64,000 nt of DNA, taken from positions 124,001-188,000 of the forward strand of contig NZ_JBMPPC010000007.1 of the NCBI RefSeq assembly GCF_049340185.1, read 5' to 3'. Within the stretch, counting starts at the first letter, position 1, and every line of letters starts with the position of its first letter. The DNA is from Undibacterium sp049340185 (GTDB taxonomy: Bacteria; Pseudomonadota; Gammaproteobacteria; Burkholderiales; Burkholderiaceae_D). Below, in pieces: positions 7,068 through 15,459 of this stretch. The translations under genes and the position numbers were made by a program. The notes beneath the pieces are model-generated. The model made no database searches and was not told the DNA's origin. It worked only from the letters and a program-made list of their open reading frames with translations.

Positions 7068-10019
7068 ATGACACAAAATACGGCCAAAGTTCGCTCAAAA
7101 TCGGCTAAAGCCAGCAAACCAGCAGAGATTGACTTTGACCATGCTGGTCTCGTTGCGCCTAAGAAAGAAGAAATCCGGATCCGCGGCGCACGCACCCACA
7201 ATTTAAAGAACATCAATCTCGATCTGCCCCGCAATAAGCTGGTGGTGATTACAGGTTTATCGGGTTCCGGCAAATCCTCACTGGCTTTCGATACGCTGTA
7301 CGCGGAGGGGCAGCGCCGTTATGTGGAATCGCTGTCGGCATATGCGCGCCAGTTTTTGCAATTGATGGAAAAGCCGGACGTCGATCTGATTGAAGGTCTG
7401 TCACCGGCGATCTCGATTGAACAAAAAGCGACGTCGCACAATCCGCGTTCGACCGTCGGCACTGTGACCGAGATTCATGATTATCTGCGTTTGCTCTACG
7501 CCCGCGTCGGCACACCGTATTGCCCTGATCATCCGGAAAATCCTTTAGCAGCGCAGTCTGTATCGCAAATGGTCGATACCGTTCTGGCGATGCCGGAAGA
7601 TACCAAGCTGATGATACTTGCACCAGTCGTCGCCAACCGCAAGGGTGAGCACCTGGATCTGTTCGAGCAAATGCAGGCTCAAGGCTTTGTGCGCTTCCGC
7701 GTGCAGAGCGGTACGCATGATGCAAAGATAGTTGAAGTCGATGACCTGCCGAAATTAAAGAAGACCGAAAAACATACGATCGATGTCGTGATTGATCGCG
7801 TCAAAGTGAAGGCCGAGATCAAACAACGTCTGGCAGAATCCTTCGAGACCTCGTTACGTATTGCGAATGGCCGCGCTCTGATCGTGAATATGGACACCGG
7901 TCATGAGCAATTATTTTCGAATAAATTTGCGTGTCCGACCTGCGGTTATTCTTTGCAAGAATTAGAGCCGCGCCTGTTCTCTTTCAACAATCCCATGGGT
8001 GCCTGCCCGGAATGTGATGGACTAGGTCATATCGAATTCTTTGATCCGAAACGCATCGTCGCTTTCCCGAATCTGTCGTTGGCAAGCGGCGCGGTCAAAG
8101 GCTGGGATCGACGCAATCAATTCTATTTCCAGATGTTGTCGAATCTCGCTGCGTTCTACGAGTTTGATATCGACACGCCGTTTGAACAATTGCCGGAATC
8201 TGCGCAGCAAGTGATTTTGTATGGATCGGGCAAACAGAATATTCCGTTCACCTATATCAATGAACGTGGCCGCACGGTGATCAAAGAACACACCTTTGAA
8301 GGCGTGATCCATAATCTGCAACGCCGTTATCGCGAAACCGATTCAATGGCGGTCAAAGAAGAACTCGCTAAATTCATCAATGAAAAACAATGCCCGAGCT
8401 GCAACGGCGCACGCCTGCGCATCGAAGCACGCTATGTCAAGGTCGGTAACGGCGCGCAGGAAAAAGCCATTTATGAAATCAGCGCCCTGCCCTTACGCGC
8501 CACTCTGAGCTTCTTTGAGTCGCTGGTATTGACGGGAGCAAAGAAAGAAATCGCCGACCGCATCATCAAAGAAATCGGCTCACGCCTGACCTTCCTGAAC
8601 AATGTCGGCCTCGATTATCTGTCGCTGGATCGCAGCGCCGACACGCTGTCCGGTGGTGAAGCGCAGCGTATTCGCCTCGCCTCACAAATTGGCTCCGGCC
8701 TGACGGGTGTGATGTACGTACTCGATGAGCCATCAATCGGCTTGCATCAGCGCGATAATGACCGTCTGATCGACACGCTGAAGCATTTACGCGATATCGG
8801 TAATTCTGTGCTGGTGGTCGAGCATGATGAGGACGCGATCCGCTGTGCTGACTTTGTCGTCGACATGGGGATCGGTGCCGGGGTACATGGTGGCGAGGTA
8901 ATTGCCCAGGGTACCTTGGAAGACATCATGAAGAGCGAGCGCTCATTGACCGCGCAATATCTGAGCGGTGCAATGGGAATTAAAGTACCGAAAAAACGTA
9001 CGCAATTCAGTCCCGACAAACAATTCGTGATTGAAGGTGCGCGCGGTAATAATCTGAAAAACGTGACGCTGAAATTACCGGTCGGCCTGCTGACCTGCGT
9101 CACAGGCGTCTCCGGCTCCGGCAAATCTACGCTGGTCAATGACACGCTCTACCCTGCTGCAGCCCGCCACCTGTATGGCTCACAAACGGAGCCGGCTGCT
9201 TTTGACAGCATCAGCGGTCTGGAACATTTTGATAAAGTCATCTCGGTAGATCAAGCGCCGATCGGACGCACACCACGCTCGAACCCGGCGACCTATACCG
9301 GCCTGTTCACACCAATACGTGATCTGTTCTCAACAGTACCGGTCGCCAAAGAACGTGGCTACAGCGCCGGACGTTTCTCATTTAACGTCAAAGGCGGTCG
9401 CTGTGAAGCCTGTCAGGGCGATGGCGTGATCAAGGTCGAAATGCACTTTTTACCTGACGTCTATGTTCCCTGCGATGTCTGCCACGGCAAGCGCTATAAC
9501 CGCGAAACACTGGAAGTCCAGTACAAGGGCAAGAACATCAATGAAGTGCTGAGCATGACGGTAGAAGACGCGTATGAGTTCTTCAAACCTGTCCCGGTAA
9601 TCGCTCGTAAACTACATACCCTGCTGGACGTTGGTCTGGGCTATATCCGTTTAGGACAAAGCGCCACTACGCTCTCTGGCGGTGAAGCGCAGCGCGTCAA
9701 ACTGTCGCTGGAATTATCGAAGCGCGATACCGGTCGGACCTTGTATATCCTCGACGAGCCGACGACCGGCCTGCATTTCCATGACATCGACTTACTGCTC
9801 AAAGTAATCCACCGTCTGCGCGACCAGGGCAATACCGTCGTCATCATTGAGCACAATCTCGACGTGATTAAAACCGCAGACTGGATCGTTGATCTGGGAC
9901 CGGAAGGCGGCGCAGGTGGCGGCGTGATCATCGCCAGCGGCACGCCGGAACAAGTTGCCGTCAACGCGGACAGTGTGACAGGCAAGTATTTACTGCCGCT
10001 GCTAAAGAAGACCAAATAA
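7068..10019 (+). CDS. uvrA: Excinuclease ABC subunit A
   Basis: A 983-residue nucleotide-excision-repair ATPase that dimerises, scans for bulky DNA lesions with UvrB and loads UvrB at the damage. I start at MTQNTAKV (GGAAAG lies about 10 bases upstream) rather than 20 codons earlier. Both ABC modules are intact: Walker A GLSGSGKSS and GVSGSGKST, and signatures LSGGEAQRIRLA and LSGGEAQRVKLS. Both zinc-binding modules are present (CPTCG...CPEC and CEAC...CDVC). The lysine- and alanine-rich N-terminal 30 residues are an extension ahead of the usual IRGARTHNLKN start. I looked for a LexA-type palindrome upstream and did not find one. Confidence 0.98.
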   Translation: MTQNTAKVRSKSAKASKPAEIDFDHAGLVAPKKEEIRIRGARTHNLKNINLDLPRNKLVVITGLSGSGKSSLAFDTLYAEGQRRYVESLSAYARQFLQLMEKPDVDLIEGLSPAISIEQKATSHNPRSTVGTVTEIHDYLRLLYARVGTPYCPDHPENPLAAQSVSQMVDTVLAMPEDTKLMILAPVVANRKGEHLDLFEQMQAQGFVRFRVQSGTHDAKIVEVDDLPKLKKTEKHTIDVVIDRVKVKAEIKQRLAESFETSLRIANGRALIVNMDTGHEQLFSNKFACPTCGYSLQELEPRLFSFNNPMGACPECDGLGHIEFFDPKRIVAFPNLSLASGAVKGWDRRNQFYFQMLSNLAAFYEFDIDTPFEQLPESAQQVILYGSGKQNIPFTYINERGRTVIKEHTFEGVIHNLQRRYRETDSMAVKEELAKFINEKQCPSCNGARLRIEARYVKVGNGAQEKAIYEISALPLRATLSFFESLVLTGAKKEIADRIIKEIGSRLTFLNNVGLDYLSLDRSADTLSGGEAQRIRLASQIGSGLTGVMYVLDEPSIGLHQRDNDRLIDTLKHLRDIGNSVLVVEHDEDAIRCADFVVDMGIGAGVHGGEVIAQGTLEDIMKSERSLTAQYLSGAMGIKVPKKRTQFSPDKQFVIEGARGNNLKNVTLKLPVGLLTCVTGVSGSGKSTLVNDTLYPAAARHLYGSQTEPAAFDSISGLEHFDKVISVDQAPIGRTPRSNPATYTGLFTPIRDLFSTVPVAKERGYSAGRFSFNVKGGRCEACQGDGVIKVEMHFLPDVYVPCDVCHGKRYNRETLEVQYKGKNINEVLSMTVEDAYEFFKPVPVIARKLHTLLDVGLGYIRLGQSATTLSGGEAQRVKLSLELSKRDTGRTLYILDEPTTGLHFHDIDLLLKVIHRLRDQGNTVVIIEHNLDVIKTADWIVDLGPEGGAGGGVIIASGTPEQVAVNADSVTGKYLLPLLKKTK

Positions 10020-10369
10020 ATTGCTCAGATAGTCGTTTCAGATCAATTGAAGATGGGTTTCAGAATCAGTAACGTAAGCCCGAGATGTCTTCAAAAAAAT
10101 AGGCAAGTTGCTTTTGGGTGTGAAAGGTAACAGGAATTTTGAGATGATTTTAGACATTATCCAGAAATGAACCCGCAATCCAGATGCGGCTTCCAGAGGC
10201 ATTTCGTGCCAGAAGGCGCATAGATATTGCGGATTCACTTTTTAATTCTTGTTTTCAGACCGGTAGCGGGTGCTTGTTTATAATGAGCACCCGTTCTGCC
10301 AACACAGACACTTTACTCAGCAACACCAGAACATCACTACAAAAACCTACCCGTGCAATAACAATACCG
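10020..10369. other. Intergenic region carrying a 68-bp palindromic repeat
   Basis: This is 350 bp between uvrA and pth. Apart from the palindromic repeat listed separately at 10169-10236, I see no gene. The rplY and prs genes that often precede pth in Burkholderiales are not here. The last 100 bp must contain the pth promoter. Confidence 0.5.
10169..10236. repeat. 68-bp palindromic intergenic repeat, copy A
   Basis: Imperfect 22-base arms at 10169-10190 and 10215-10236 share the core GAAYCCGCAAT followed by AGATGCG or its variant. The inner part also pairs (GGCATTTCGTGCC), giving one long hairpin. The same 68-bp design recurs at 15066-15133 and 50896-50963. It has no coding frame and resembles a REP/BIME or MITE-type element. 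Confidence 0.75.
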
Positions 10370-10945
10370 ATGACAATACGATTGATAGTCGGGTTGGGAA
10401 ATCCCGGCCCCGAATATGAGCAAACCCGCCACAACGCTGGCTTTTGGCTGGTTGATCAACTCGCGACAAATGGTTTGCAACGCGATAAAAATTTTAACGC
10501 TCTGGTAGCCAAAACACGGATAGCCGGTGAAGATGTCTGGTTGCTGGAGCCACAGACGTTTATGAATCGCTCTGGTCAGTCGGTCGGTGCGATTTGCCGC
10601 TTTTATAAAATCACACCCGATCAGGTCTTGGTTGCCCACGATGAACTCGATATCTTACCGGGCATCGCCAAACTAAAACTCGGCGGCTCCTCCGGTGGTC
10701 ACAACGGCTTAAAAGATATTACAGCGGCGCTTGGCACGCAGGACTACTGGCGCCTGCGTCTCGGCATCGGTCATCCGCGTAGTCTGAATTTGCAGCAAGG
10801 CGTGGCTGACTTCGTGCTACATCGCCCGCGCAAAGAAGAACAGCCGCTGATCGATGAATCGATTGCCCGAAGTCTGGAAGTTATCCCGATGCTGGTGGAA
10901 GGAAAATTTTCTGCAGCAACGATGCAATTGCACACGGCAAAATAA
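10370..10945 (+). CDS. pth: Peptidyl-tRNA hydrolase
   Basis: A 191-residue enzyme that cleaves peptidyl-tRNAs dropped from ribosomes, recycling tRNA. I start at MTIRLIVGLGNPG, the family's usual N-terminus; the frame stays open upstream, but those residues are unlike Pth. Catalytic and binding residues are visible: Asn11, His21 in TRHNAGF, the Asn of FMNRSGQSV, Asp in VAHDELD, and Asn in SGGHNGLKD. No strong Shine-Dalgarno precedes this ATG, so an upstream start at 10283 cannot be excluded. Length is normal for the family. Confidence 0.95.
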   Translation: MTIRLIVGLGNPGPEYEQTRHNAGFWLVDQLATNGLQRDKNFNALVAKTRIAGEDVWLLEPQTFMNRSGQSVGAICRFYKITPDQVLVAHDELDILPGIAKLKLGGSSGGHNGLKDITAALGTQDYWRLRLGIGHPRSLNLQQGVADFVLHRPRKEEQPLIDESIARSLEVIPMLVEGKFSAATMQLHTAK

Positions 10946-11001
10946 GCATCCCGTTAGCCGTCTTCATTGCATCCCATCACACTCAACAAAACCACGACAC
11001 A

Positions 11002-12099
11002 ATGAGTTCAGCCATTCAAATTCATGCCGGTAAAACCGCTCTGGAACATCTCCGTACCAACGGATTACATGCCAGCGATATTGCCGTCATTCCGGCAGCG
11101 GCAGGTGGGCCCAAAGGTTTGATTTTGCAAGCGCTGGACCAATGGCTGTTTGGCGAATGGCTGCCGTCTGCACCACGTGAACGCAGTCTGATCGGCGCAT
11201 CGATCGGCGCCTGGCGCATGGCCGCCGCCAGTCATGCCGATCCGGTTGCAGCGTTTCAGCGTCTAGGCGATTTATATTGTGAACAGCGTTATCCTGAAAA
11301 GCCATCTGCACGCTACGTGACGGACGAGATTCACCGACTTTTACAGGCATTTATCGGTGGTCATGAAGATGAGATTGTGCATCAGCCCTTGCACCGTTTG
11401 CACCTGCTGGCCGTGCGTGGACGAGGACTACTGGCTGCACCGCAAAGCAGTGCCAAAGCCAAAGCAGGTTTCGTCGCGGCGACGTTTTCGAATCTCGCCT
11501 CACGTGCCAAACTGGCGAAGCATATGGACAGAGTCGTCATCGGCGACATGCGTGATCCGCTGTTTTGGCTAAAGGCGAAATTCGATCATTTCGATACGCA
11601 TTTTTCTTCACTAACGCCGGATAATCTGGAGTCAGCTTTACTGGCATCGGGGACCCTGCCCTTGATCATGGAACCGGTACGCCATATTCCGCATGCACCA
11701 ACCGGTACCTATTGGGACGGCGGAATTATTGATTACCATCTGGCGCTGCCTTATTCACGGCTGACCGGTGGTAAAGAAGGCGGGCTAGTGCTGTATCCGC
11801 ACTTTACTGATCATATCGTACCTGGCTGGCTGGATAAGCCTTTGCCATGGCGTCGCGGCAGTCTGGGTAAAGACCGTCATTGGCTGGATAACGTGATTAT
11901 GATCTCGCCATCACCTGCTTTTTTGCGAACGCTGTCGCGTGGCAAATTACCTGACCGGAAAGATTTTTTTTATTACGGTACTGACCATGATTTCCGGATT
12001 CAAAACTGGAAACTAGCGATTGCAGAAAGTGGCCGCATGCGCGATGCGTTTGCGGCATTTGTCGAGCGCCCCGACTTGAGTCAGGTATTGCCGCTGTAG
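11002..12099 (+). CDS. Patatin-like phospholipase
   Basis: A 365-residue cytoplasmic protein with the patatin fold. A glycine-rich oxyanion segment (AAGGPKGL) is followed by the nucleophile elbow GASIGAW (G-x-S-x-G). The catalytic Asp of the Ser/Asp dyad lies in WDGGIIDYHLALPY. The family hydrolyses acyl esters of lipids. The substrate here is unknown; some members act on PHA or membrane lipids, and a PHA-granule gene occurs later in the window. It begins 56 bp after pth on the same strand, has no signal peptide, and an ATG start fits the conserved beginning. Confidence 0.88.
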   Translation: MSSAIQIHAGKTALEHLRTNGLHASDIAVIPAAAGGPKGLILQALDQWLFGEWLPSAPRERSLIGASIGAWRMAAASHADPVAAFQRLGDLYCEQRYPEKPSARYVTDEIHRLLQAFIGGHEDEIVHQPLHRLHLLAVRGRGLLAAPQSSAKAKAGFVAATFSNLASRAKLAKHMDRVVIGDMRDPLFWLKAKFDHFDTHFSSLTPDNLESALLASGTLPLIMEPVRHIPHAPTGTYWDGGIIDYHLALPYSRLTGGKEGGLVLYPHFTDHIVPGWLDKPLPWRRGSLGKDRHWLDNVIMISPSPAFLRTLSRGKLPDRKDFFYYGTDHDFRIQNWKLAIAESGRMRDAFAAFVERPDLSQVLPL

Positions 12100-12201
12100 T
12101 TGACTGTCCACGAAAAAATTAAGCGTACAGATAAACGCAAAACAAAGCGTGCACGCCTTGTGATTGCCGAATCTGCGCTGACGGTTGAATGCTAACGGGC
12201 A

Positions 12202-12999
12202 CTAGCTTAATTGCTGGTACATACTGGTAATACCATCCATCACTTCGAGTATGCGTTCGCTGGTGGATGCGACATTATTGGCGCTGAGTAGACGATTGCC
12301 TGACTCACCACTTTGGCGCAATGCACTGTCAAAGAACATCCATTGCTGCTGCGCCAGCGCCAGCTCTTCTTTCATTTTTCCGCTATTGCCGGGAGCAGCC
12401 ATCAACGTCTGCATTCCGGCGATGAATTCTTTGCGCGATGTATCCAGTTTTGCACTGGCATCTAGCGGCGCAACATCCCATTGCAGCGCCTGATAAAATT
12501 TTGCCATACGTTGTGACAGCATACGTTGACGGCCAGCGACGTTCACTAATTGTCCTGCTGAGCTACCTGAATATTTTTCTAACTGGAGCGTGGCTTTTTG
12601 CGCCATTGCCAAGACATCTTCATTGATCACCATGATGTTCCTGGCATCTTGCTGATTCGGTGTTTTACCTGCTAGGACCTGCTTATAACTTAGCCAGGAT
12701 TTTTCCATTTCGCTCAATACTTGTTTGTTATCGACCGTCGGGGCAAAAATTCTTAACTCAGCTAACTGACGATCAAATAACGTCATTGAATTATCGAGAA
12801 TTTTTCGGGACTGCTCGACAGCGATTCCCTGACCAAGTTGTAGATAGGCTTTGGCCAGGCGCTGCGACAACATTCTCTGTCGTCCGGACTTATTAATCGC
12901 CTCATTGATATTCAGTACCTGTGCTACGGAATAAGAAAACAATCCTAGTCCGCTACTGATTAATACGGTCTTACCAATGAAGCTTCTTCGATTCATCAT
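12202..12999 (-). CDS. Exported protein with two PilJ/NarX-type sensor domains
   Basis: A 265-residue protein with a twin-arginine-like leader (MNRRSFIGK followed by a hydrophobic stretch). It has two copies of the type IV pili methyl-accepting-transducer N-terminal domain, marked by the repeated motif GRQRMLSQR at about residues 39 and 156. That motif is the ligand-binding P-box region of NarX/PilJ-like sensors. There is no transmitter, HAMP or kinase domain, so it is a stand-alone periplasmic or lipid-facing module. The N-terminal segment may be uncleaved and act as an anchor. Ligand and signalling partner are unknown; nitrate/nitrite binding is known only for NarX relatives. Confidence 0.8.
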   Translation of the reverse strand: MMNRRSFIGKTVLISSGLGLFSYSVAQVLNINEAINKSGRQRMLSQRLAKAYLQLGQGIAVEQSRKILDNSMTLFDRQLAELRIFAPTVDNKQVLSEMEKSWLSYKQVLAGKTPNQQDARNIMVINEDVLAMAQKATLQLEKYSGSSAGQLVNVAGRQRMLSQRMAKFYQALQWDVAPLDASAKLDTSRKEFIAGMQTLMAAPGNSGKMKEELALAQQQWMFFDSALRQSGESGNRLLSANNVASTSERILEVMDGITSMYQQLS

Positions 13000-13081
13000 G
13001 ACGCTCTCCTTTTAACGTTAATTTTGTTATACCCAGCATAAGCAAAATTAATGCCCAGAAATTGCGCCAAATTGATGCCAA

Positions 13082-13273
13082 TTATTCGCCCTCTGATTTT
13101 TCAGATGTCAAAGCGCCGTCGGGCAGGCGACCGCGACGGCTTAAAGCGTCTCTTAACAAATACTCGACTTGCGCATTACTACTCCGCAGCTCCTGTGCGG
13201 CTAGGCGTTCAATCTCTGCCCACAGTGCAGGATCGATACGGAGTAAAAACGATTTTTTCCCTGGACTGGCCAT
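13082..13273 (-). CDS. Small ribbon-helix-helix DNA-binding protein
   Basis: A 63-residue protein, started at the ATG giving MASPGKKSFLLRID because it abuts the preceding gene with a 4-base gap. The beta strand KKSFLLRI followed by two helices (PALWAEIERLAAQEL, NAQVEYLLRDAL) is the Arc/CopG ribbon-helix-helix pattern. Such proteins bind operator DNA as dimers and are often labelled HicB-family antitoxins, but no toxin gene is adjacent. It is the last gene of a probable four-gene operon with SPFH, a small membrane protein and a PH-domain protein, so it may autoregulate that operon. Confidence 0.78.
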   Translation of the reverse strand: MASPGKKSFLLRIDPALWAEIERLAAQELRSSNAQVEYLLRDALSRRGRLPDGALTSEKSEGE

Positions 13274-13277
13274 GTCG

Positions 13278-13751
13278 TTAATGGCTTGAATGGCTTGATG
13301 GAACAGTGAGCTGATGCAATTGCGCGTACAGGCGGTCTGGCTCGGCTGAACCAAGACGGATAGTGCTGCCGTCTGCCTTGGTAATCCTTACAGCACCGCT
13401 GCCTGCAGCGTTGTATAGCATGCCTTCTTTGGTGAAACGTATTCCCCAGCCCTCGACCCAGCGGGTCTCGCATAATTCCACGTGACGGATCTCATTGAGA
13501 GGCAGTTTCCATGCGGGCCAGCCGAATACACCAAAATGCCAGCGCAGATGCGTACTGTCGATCTTGATAGTGAGACGCCCTATCACGCCAAGTACGAGGA
13601 AATTAATTCCCGCCATCGTCAGTAAAGCGCGCAAGCGCGCGGCCGTATCGAGGCCGTTGGTTTCTATCGTCATCACAATCAGCGTGATCAGCGGTAAGGT
13701 GATCCACAATACTTTCATCCACTGACTTTGCTGGTATTTAATTTGATTCAC
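13278..13751 (-). CDS. PH-like-domain membrane protein
   Basis: A 157-residue protein with two predicted membrane helices at about residues 13-30 and 42-60, then a cytoplasmic bacterial PH-like domain (residues 62-147). That domain carries the strand pattern IKIDSTHLRWHFGVFGWPAW and LPLNEIRHVELCE. It starts with GTG at 13749-13751, behind an AAGGAA ribosome-binding site. It sits in an operon with a SPFH-family protein, 42 bp after the small membrane gene and 4 bp before the ribbon-helix-helix gene. The role is unknown; the company of SPFH proteins suggests membrane-domain organisation. Confidence 0.75.
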   Translation of the reverse strand: MNQIKYQQSQWMKVLWITLPLITLIVMTIETNGLDTAARLRALLTMAGINFLVLGVIGRLTIKIDSTHLRWHFGVFGWPAWKLPLNEIRHVELCETRWVEGWGIRFTKEGMLYNAAGSGAVRITKADGSTIRLGSAEPDRLYAQLHQLTVPSSHSSH

Positions 13752-13793
13752 ACTTGGTTCCTTTATTCTTGACGGTTTTTTTAAGCTCCGTTT

Positions 13794-13994
13794 TTATATG
13801 GATGACTCGCTGATTCTTTTTGTATTGTCTGCCTTAGGCGCTGGTACGAAGGGACCTTGCATCCGAAATTTGATGAAGCGCTCCACCTTCTCCTGGCCAA
13901 AAATCTTCATCAACCAGGCTAGCCCGAAGAAGCATATCGTCAGCGCTAATACCGTAACAATCATGACGCCGATAATCAGTAAAAGTGGATGCAT
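13794..13994 (-). CDS. Small single-pass membrane protein
   Basis: A 66-residue protein. I choose the ATG at 13994 (MHPLLLIIGV) because GGAG lies six bases upstream; a longer frame would start with TTG. One long hydrophobic helix (about residues 2-32, including a CFFGLAWLM stretch) is followed by a basic cytoplasmic tail (KIFGQEKVERFIKFRMQ). It lies between the SPFH gene and the PH-domain gene and is probably co-transcribed with them. I recognise no named family. Confidence 0.65.
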   Translation of the reverse strand: MHPLLLIIGVMIVTVLALTICFFGLAWLMKIFGQEKVERFIKFRMQGPFVPAPKADNTKRISESSI

Positions 13995-14037
13995 ACCAGC
14001 TCCGTTCAATTAGTAAAGTGACTGAAAACAATCAGCC

Positions 14038-14961
14038 TCAATTGTAAAGCGTACCGGTGTTGATAATCGGTTGTGTCTCTTTATCCGAGCATAAGACGAC
14101 GAGCAGATTGCTGACCATCGCGGCTTTTCGCTCATCATCGAGATTGACGATCTGACGCTCGGATAAACCTTTTAAGGCTTCTTCCACCATCGAGACCGCG
14201 CCGTGGACGATTTTTTTGCGGGCACTGATGATCGCTTCTGCCTGCTGCCTGCGCAACATCACTTGCGCGATCTCCGGCGCATAGGCCAGGTGCGTGAGTT
14301 TAGCGTCTTCGACATCGATACCGGCGAACTCAAAACGTTTATGCAGTTCGACGCTGAGTGCCTTGGTGACCTCATCAAGACCGGCGCGCAAAGTCGTTTC
14401 ATGCGTTGGTACGTCGTCGCCTTCGTCGTAGGCATATTGTGATGCCAGATGACGAATAGCGGTTTCTGCCTGCACATTCACAAAGCGCTCAAAATCATCG
14501 ATGTTAAATAAAGCCAGAGCGGTGTCCTGGACGCGCCATACGATAGCAGCGCCGATCTCGACCGGATTGCCGCGTTTGTCATTCACTTTTAAGGTAGGCG
14601 AATTCAGGGTACGGGCGCGCAGGCTAACTTTACGCACTGCATAAAAAGGATTCGCCCAACGCAAACCCGGATTACGGTCGGTACCGATATATTGGCCAAA
14701 CAAGGAAAGTAAGGCAGCCTCATTGGGTTGCAACATGTACAAACCGGACAACAAAAAAGCCCCCAGAACACTAGTCAGCAATTTAATCAGCAAACCCGGC
14801 AAATCGAGGTTCGCAGCGCCAGACCATGCCCAGTACGCACCACCCACGATCAACAAGAGCCCAATCGCCACCATCAGGTATCCATCTGGGGACGAGTGGA
14901 TACGTTCATGCATCAAGACTTTTTTTCCAGCGGCAACCGCTGGTTTGTTAGATTTGTCCAT
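14038..14961 (-). CDS. SPFH/band-7 domain membrane protein
   Basis: A 307-residue protein with two N-terminal membrane helices (about 27-47 and 55-75). A SPFH (stomatin/prohibitin/flotillin/HflK) domain follows at roughly 78-280: QPNEAALLSLFGQYIGTDRNPGL, then RARTLNSPTLKVNDKRGNPVEIG, RFVNVQAETAIRHLASQ and the helical LRRQQAEAIISARKKIV. These proteins form membrane-associated oligomers. Here it is the first gene of the SPFH/small membrane/PH/ribbon-helix-helix group. GGAG precedes the ATG. Partner and function are unknown. Confidence 0.88.
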   Translation of the reverse strand: MDKSNKPAVAAGKKVLMHERIHSSPDGYLMVAIGLLLIVGGAYWAWSGAANLDLPGLLIKLLTSVLGAFLLSGLYMLQPNEAALLSLFGQYIGTDRNPGLRWANPFYAVRKVSLRARTLNSPTLKVNDKRGNPVEIGAAIVWRVQDTALALFNIDDFERFVNVQAETAIRHLASQYAYDEGDDVPTHETTLRAGLDEVTKALSVELHKRFEFAGIDVEDAKLTHLAYAPEIAQVMLRRQQAEAIISARKKIVHGAVSMVEEALKGLSERQIVNLDDERKAAMVSNLLVVLCSDKETQPIINTGTLYN

Positions 14962-15065
14962 ATATTCTCCATTTGAATGACATCAAAGTGATATCACTTT
15001 AGTAGCAGTCAAATTGAAAGTCAAGGAAGATCTCCATCAGGTTTCCGCAAAACATATTTAAAAAT

Positions 15066-15133
15066 GAATCCGCAAGCTGGGTGCGTCTCTTGGCATGAAA
15101 CAGGGCTGCAACCCGTAACCCGTATGCGGATTT
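15066..15133. repeat. 68-bp palindromic intergenic repeat, copy C (divergent)
   Basis: It begins GAATCCGCAAG and ends GCGGATTT, with complementary outer arms and a GGCATGAAAC inner part. It is the most diverged of the three copies (others at 10169-10236 and 50896-50963), but length, ends and inner motif agree. Confidence 0.6.
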
Positions 15134-15139
15134 GCTTTT

Positions 15140-15253
15140 GGGAGCTTCTAAAAATCCTTTAATCGATAGTTGATGGATCTGCTTAGCCTCTGTCTTTTCT
15201 CTGCGGTTCTGTGCTGAGAAATCTTGTTTTTGAGTAAGTCCTATCGACGTGAT
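15140..15253 (-). repeat. Dispersed degenerate repeat block, copy 1
   Basis: Read on the minus strand, this starts AATCACGTCGATAGGACT, passes a CACAGAACCGCAGAGAAAAG purine-rich stretch and ends in GATTTTTAGAAGCTCC. The same series of landmarks is found on the plus strand at 50999-51129. CACAGAG-type blocks like this are found between genes in many proteobacteria. It adjoins palindromic copy C. Confidence 0.6.
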
Positions 15254-15459
15254 TTTTTTAATGTGGGGGTTGTTAGAAGTCCCTTTTGGGTGCTTCGACA
15301 AACTCTGCGATCTGCTCTAGCTGAACCGGGATGTGAACCCAGATAAGGTAAGATACCGCTTTCTTTGCAGAACAATTTCTGCCGCGCTAATGCAAAAAAA
15401 CTATTTGATCGCATTAGAGCCTCACTTGCTCCGCTCACTTCAGCCGTTTTACTCGCAAC

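Larger units (their letters stand above)
15001..15459. other. Intergenic region with two kinds of dispersed repeat
   Basis: This is 459 bp between the divergent SPFH and MATE genes. It holds palindromic repeat copy C and, next to it, a roughly 114-bp degenerate block (15140-15253) that is homologous in inverse orientation to 50999-51129. Short open frames in it are poorly supported. Promoters for both flanking genes should lie near the two ends. Confidence 0.5.

Noticed and set aside
13082..13273. Toxin-antitoxin pair including the ribbon-helix-helix protein
   Set aside because: No toxin-like gene (HicA, RelE, MazF type) is adjacent; neighbours are membrane proteins.
15001..15459. Several 60-100 residue frames in the repeat region
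   Set aside because: They run across the palindromic and degenerate repeats, have no start signals and no family resemblance.
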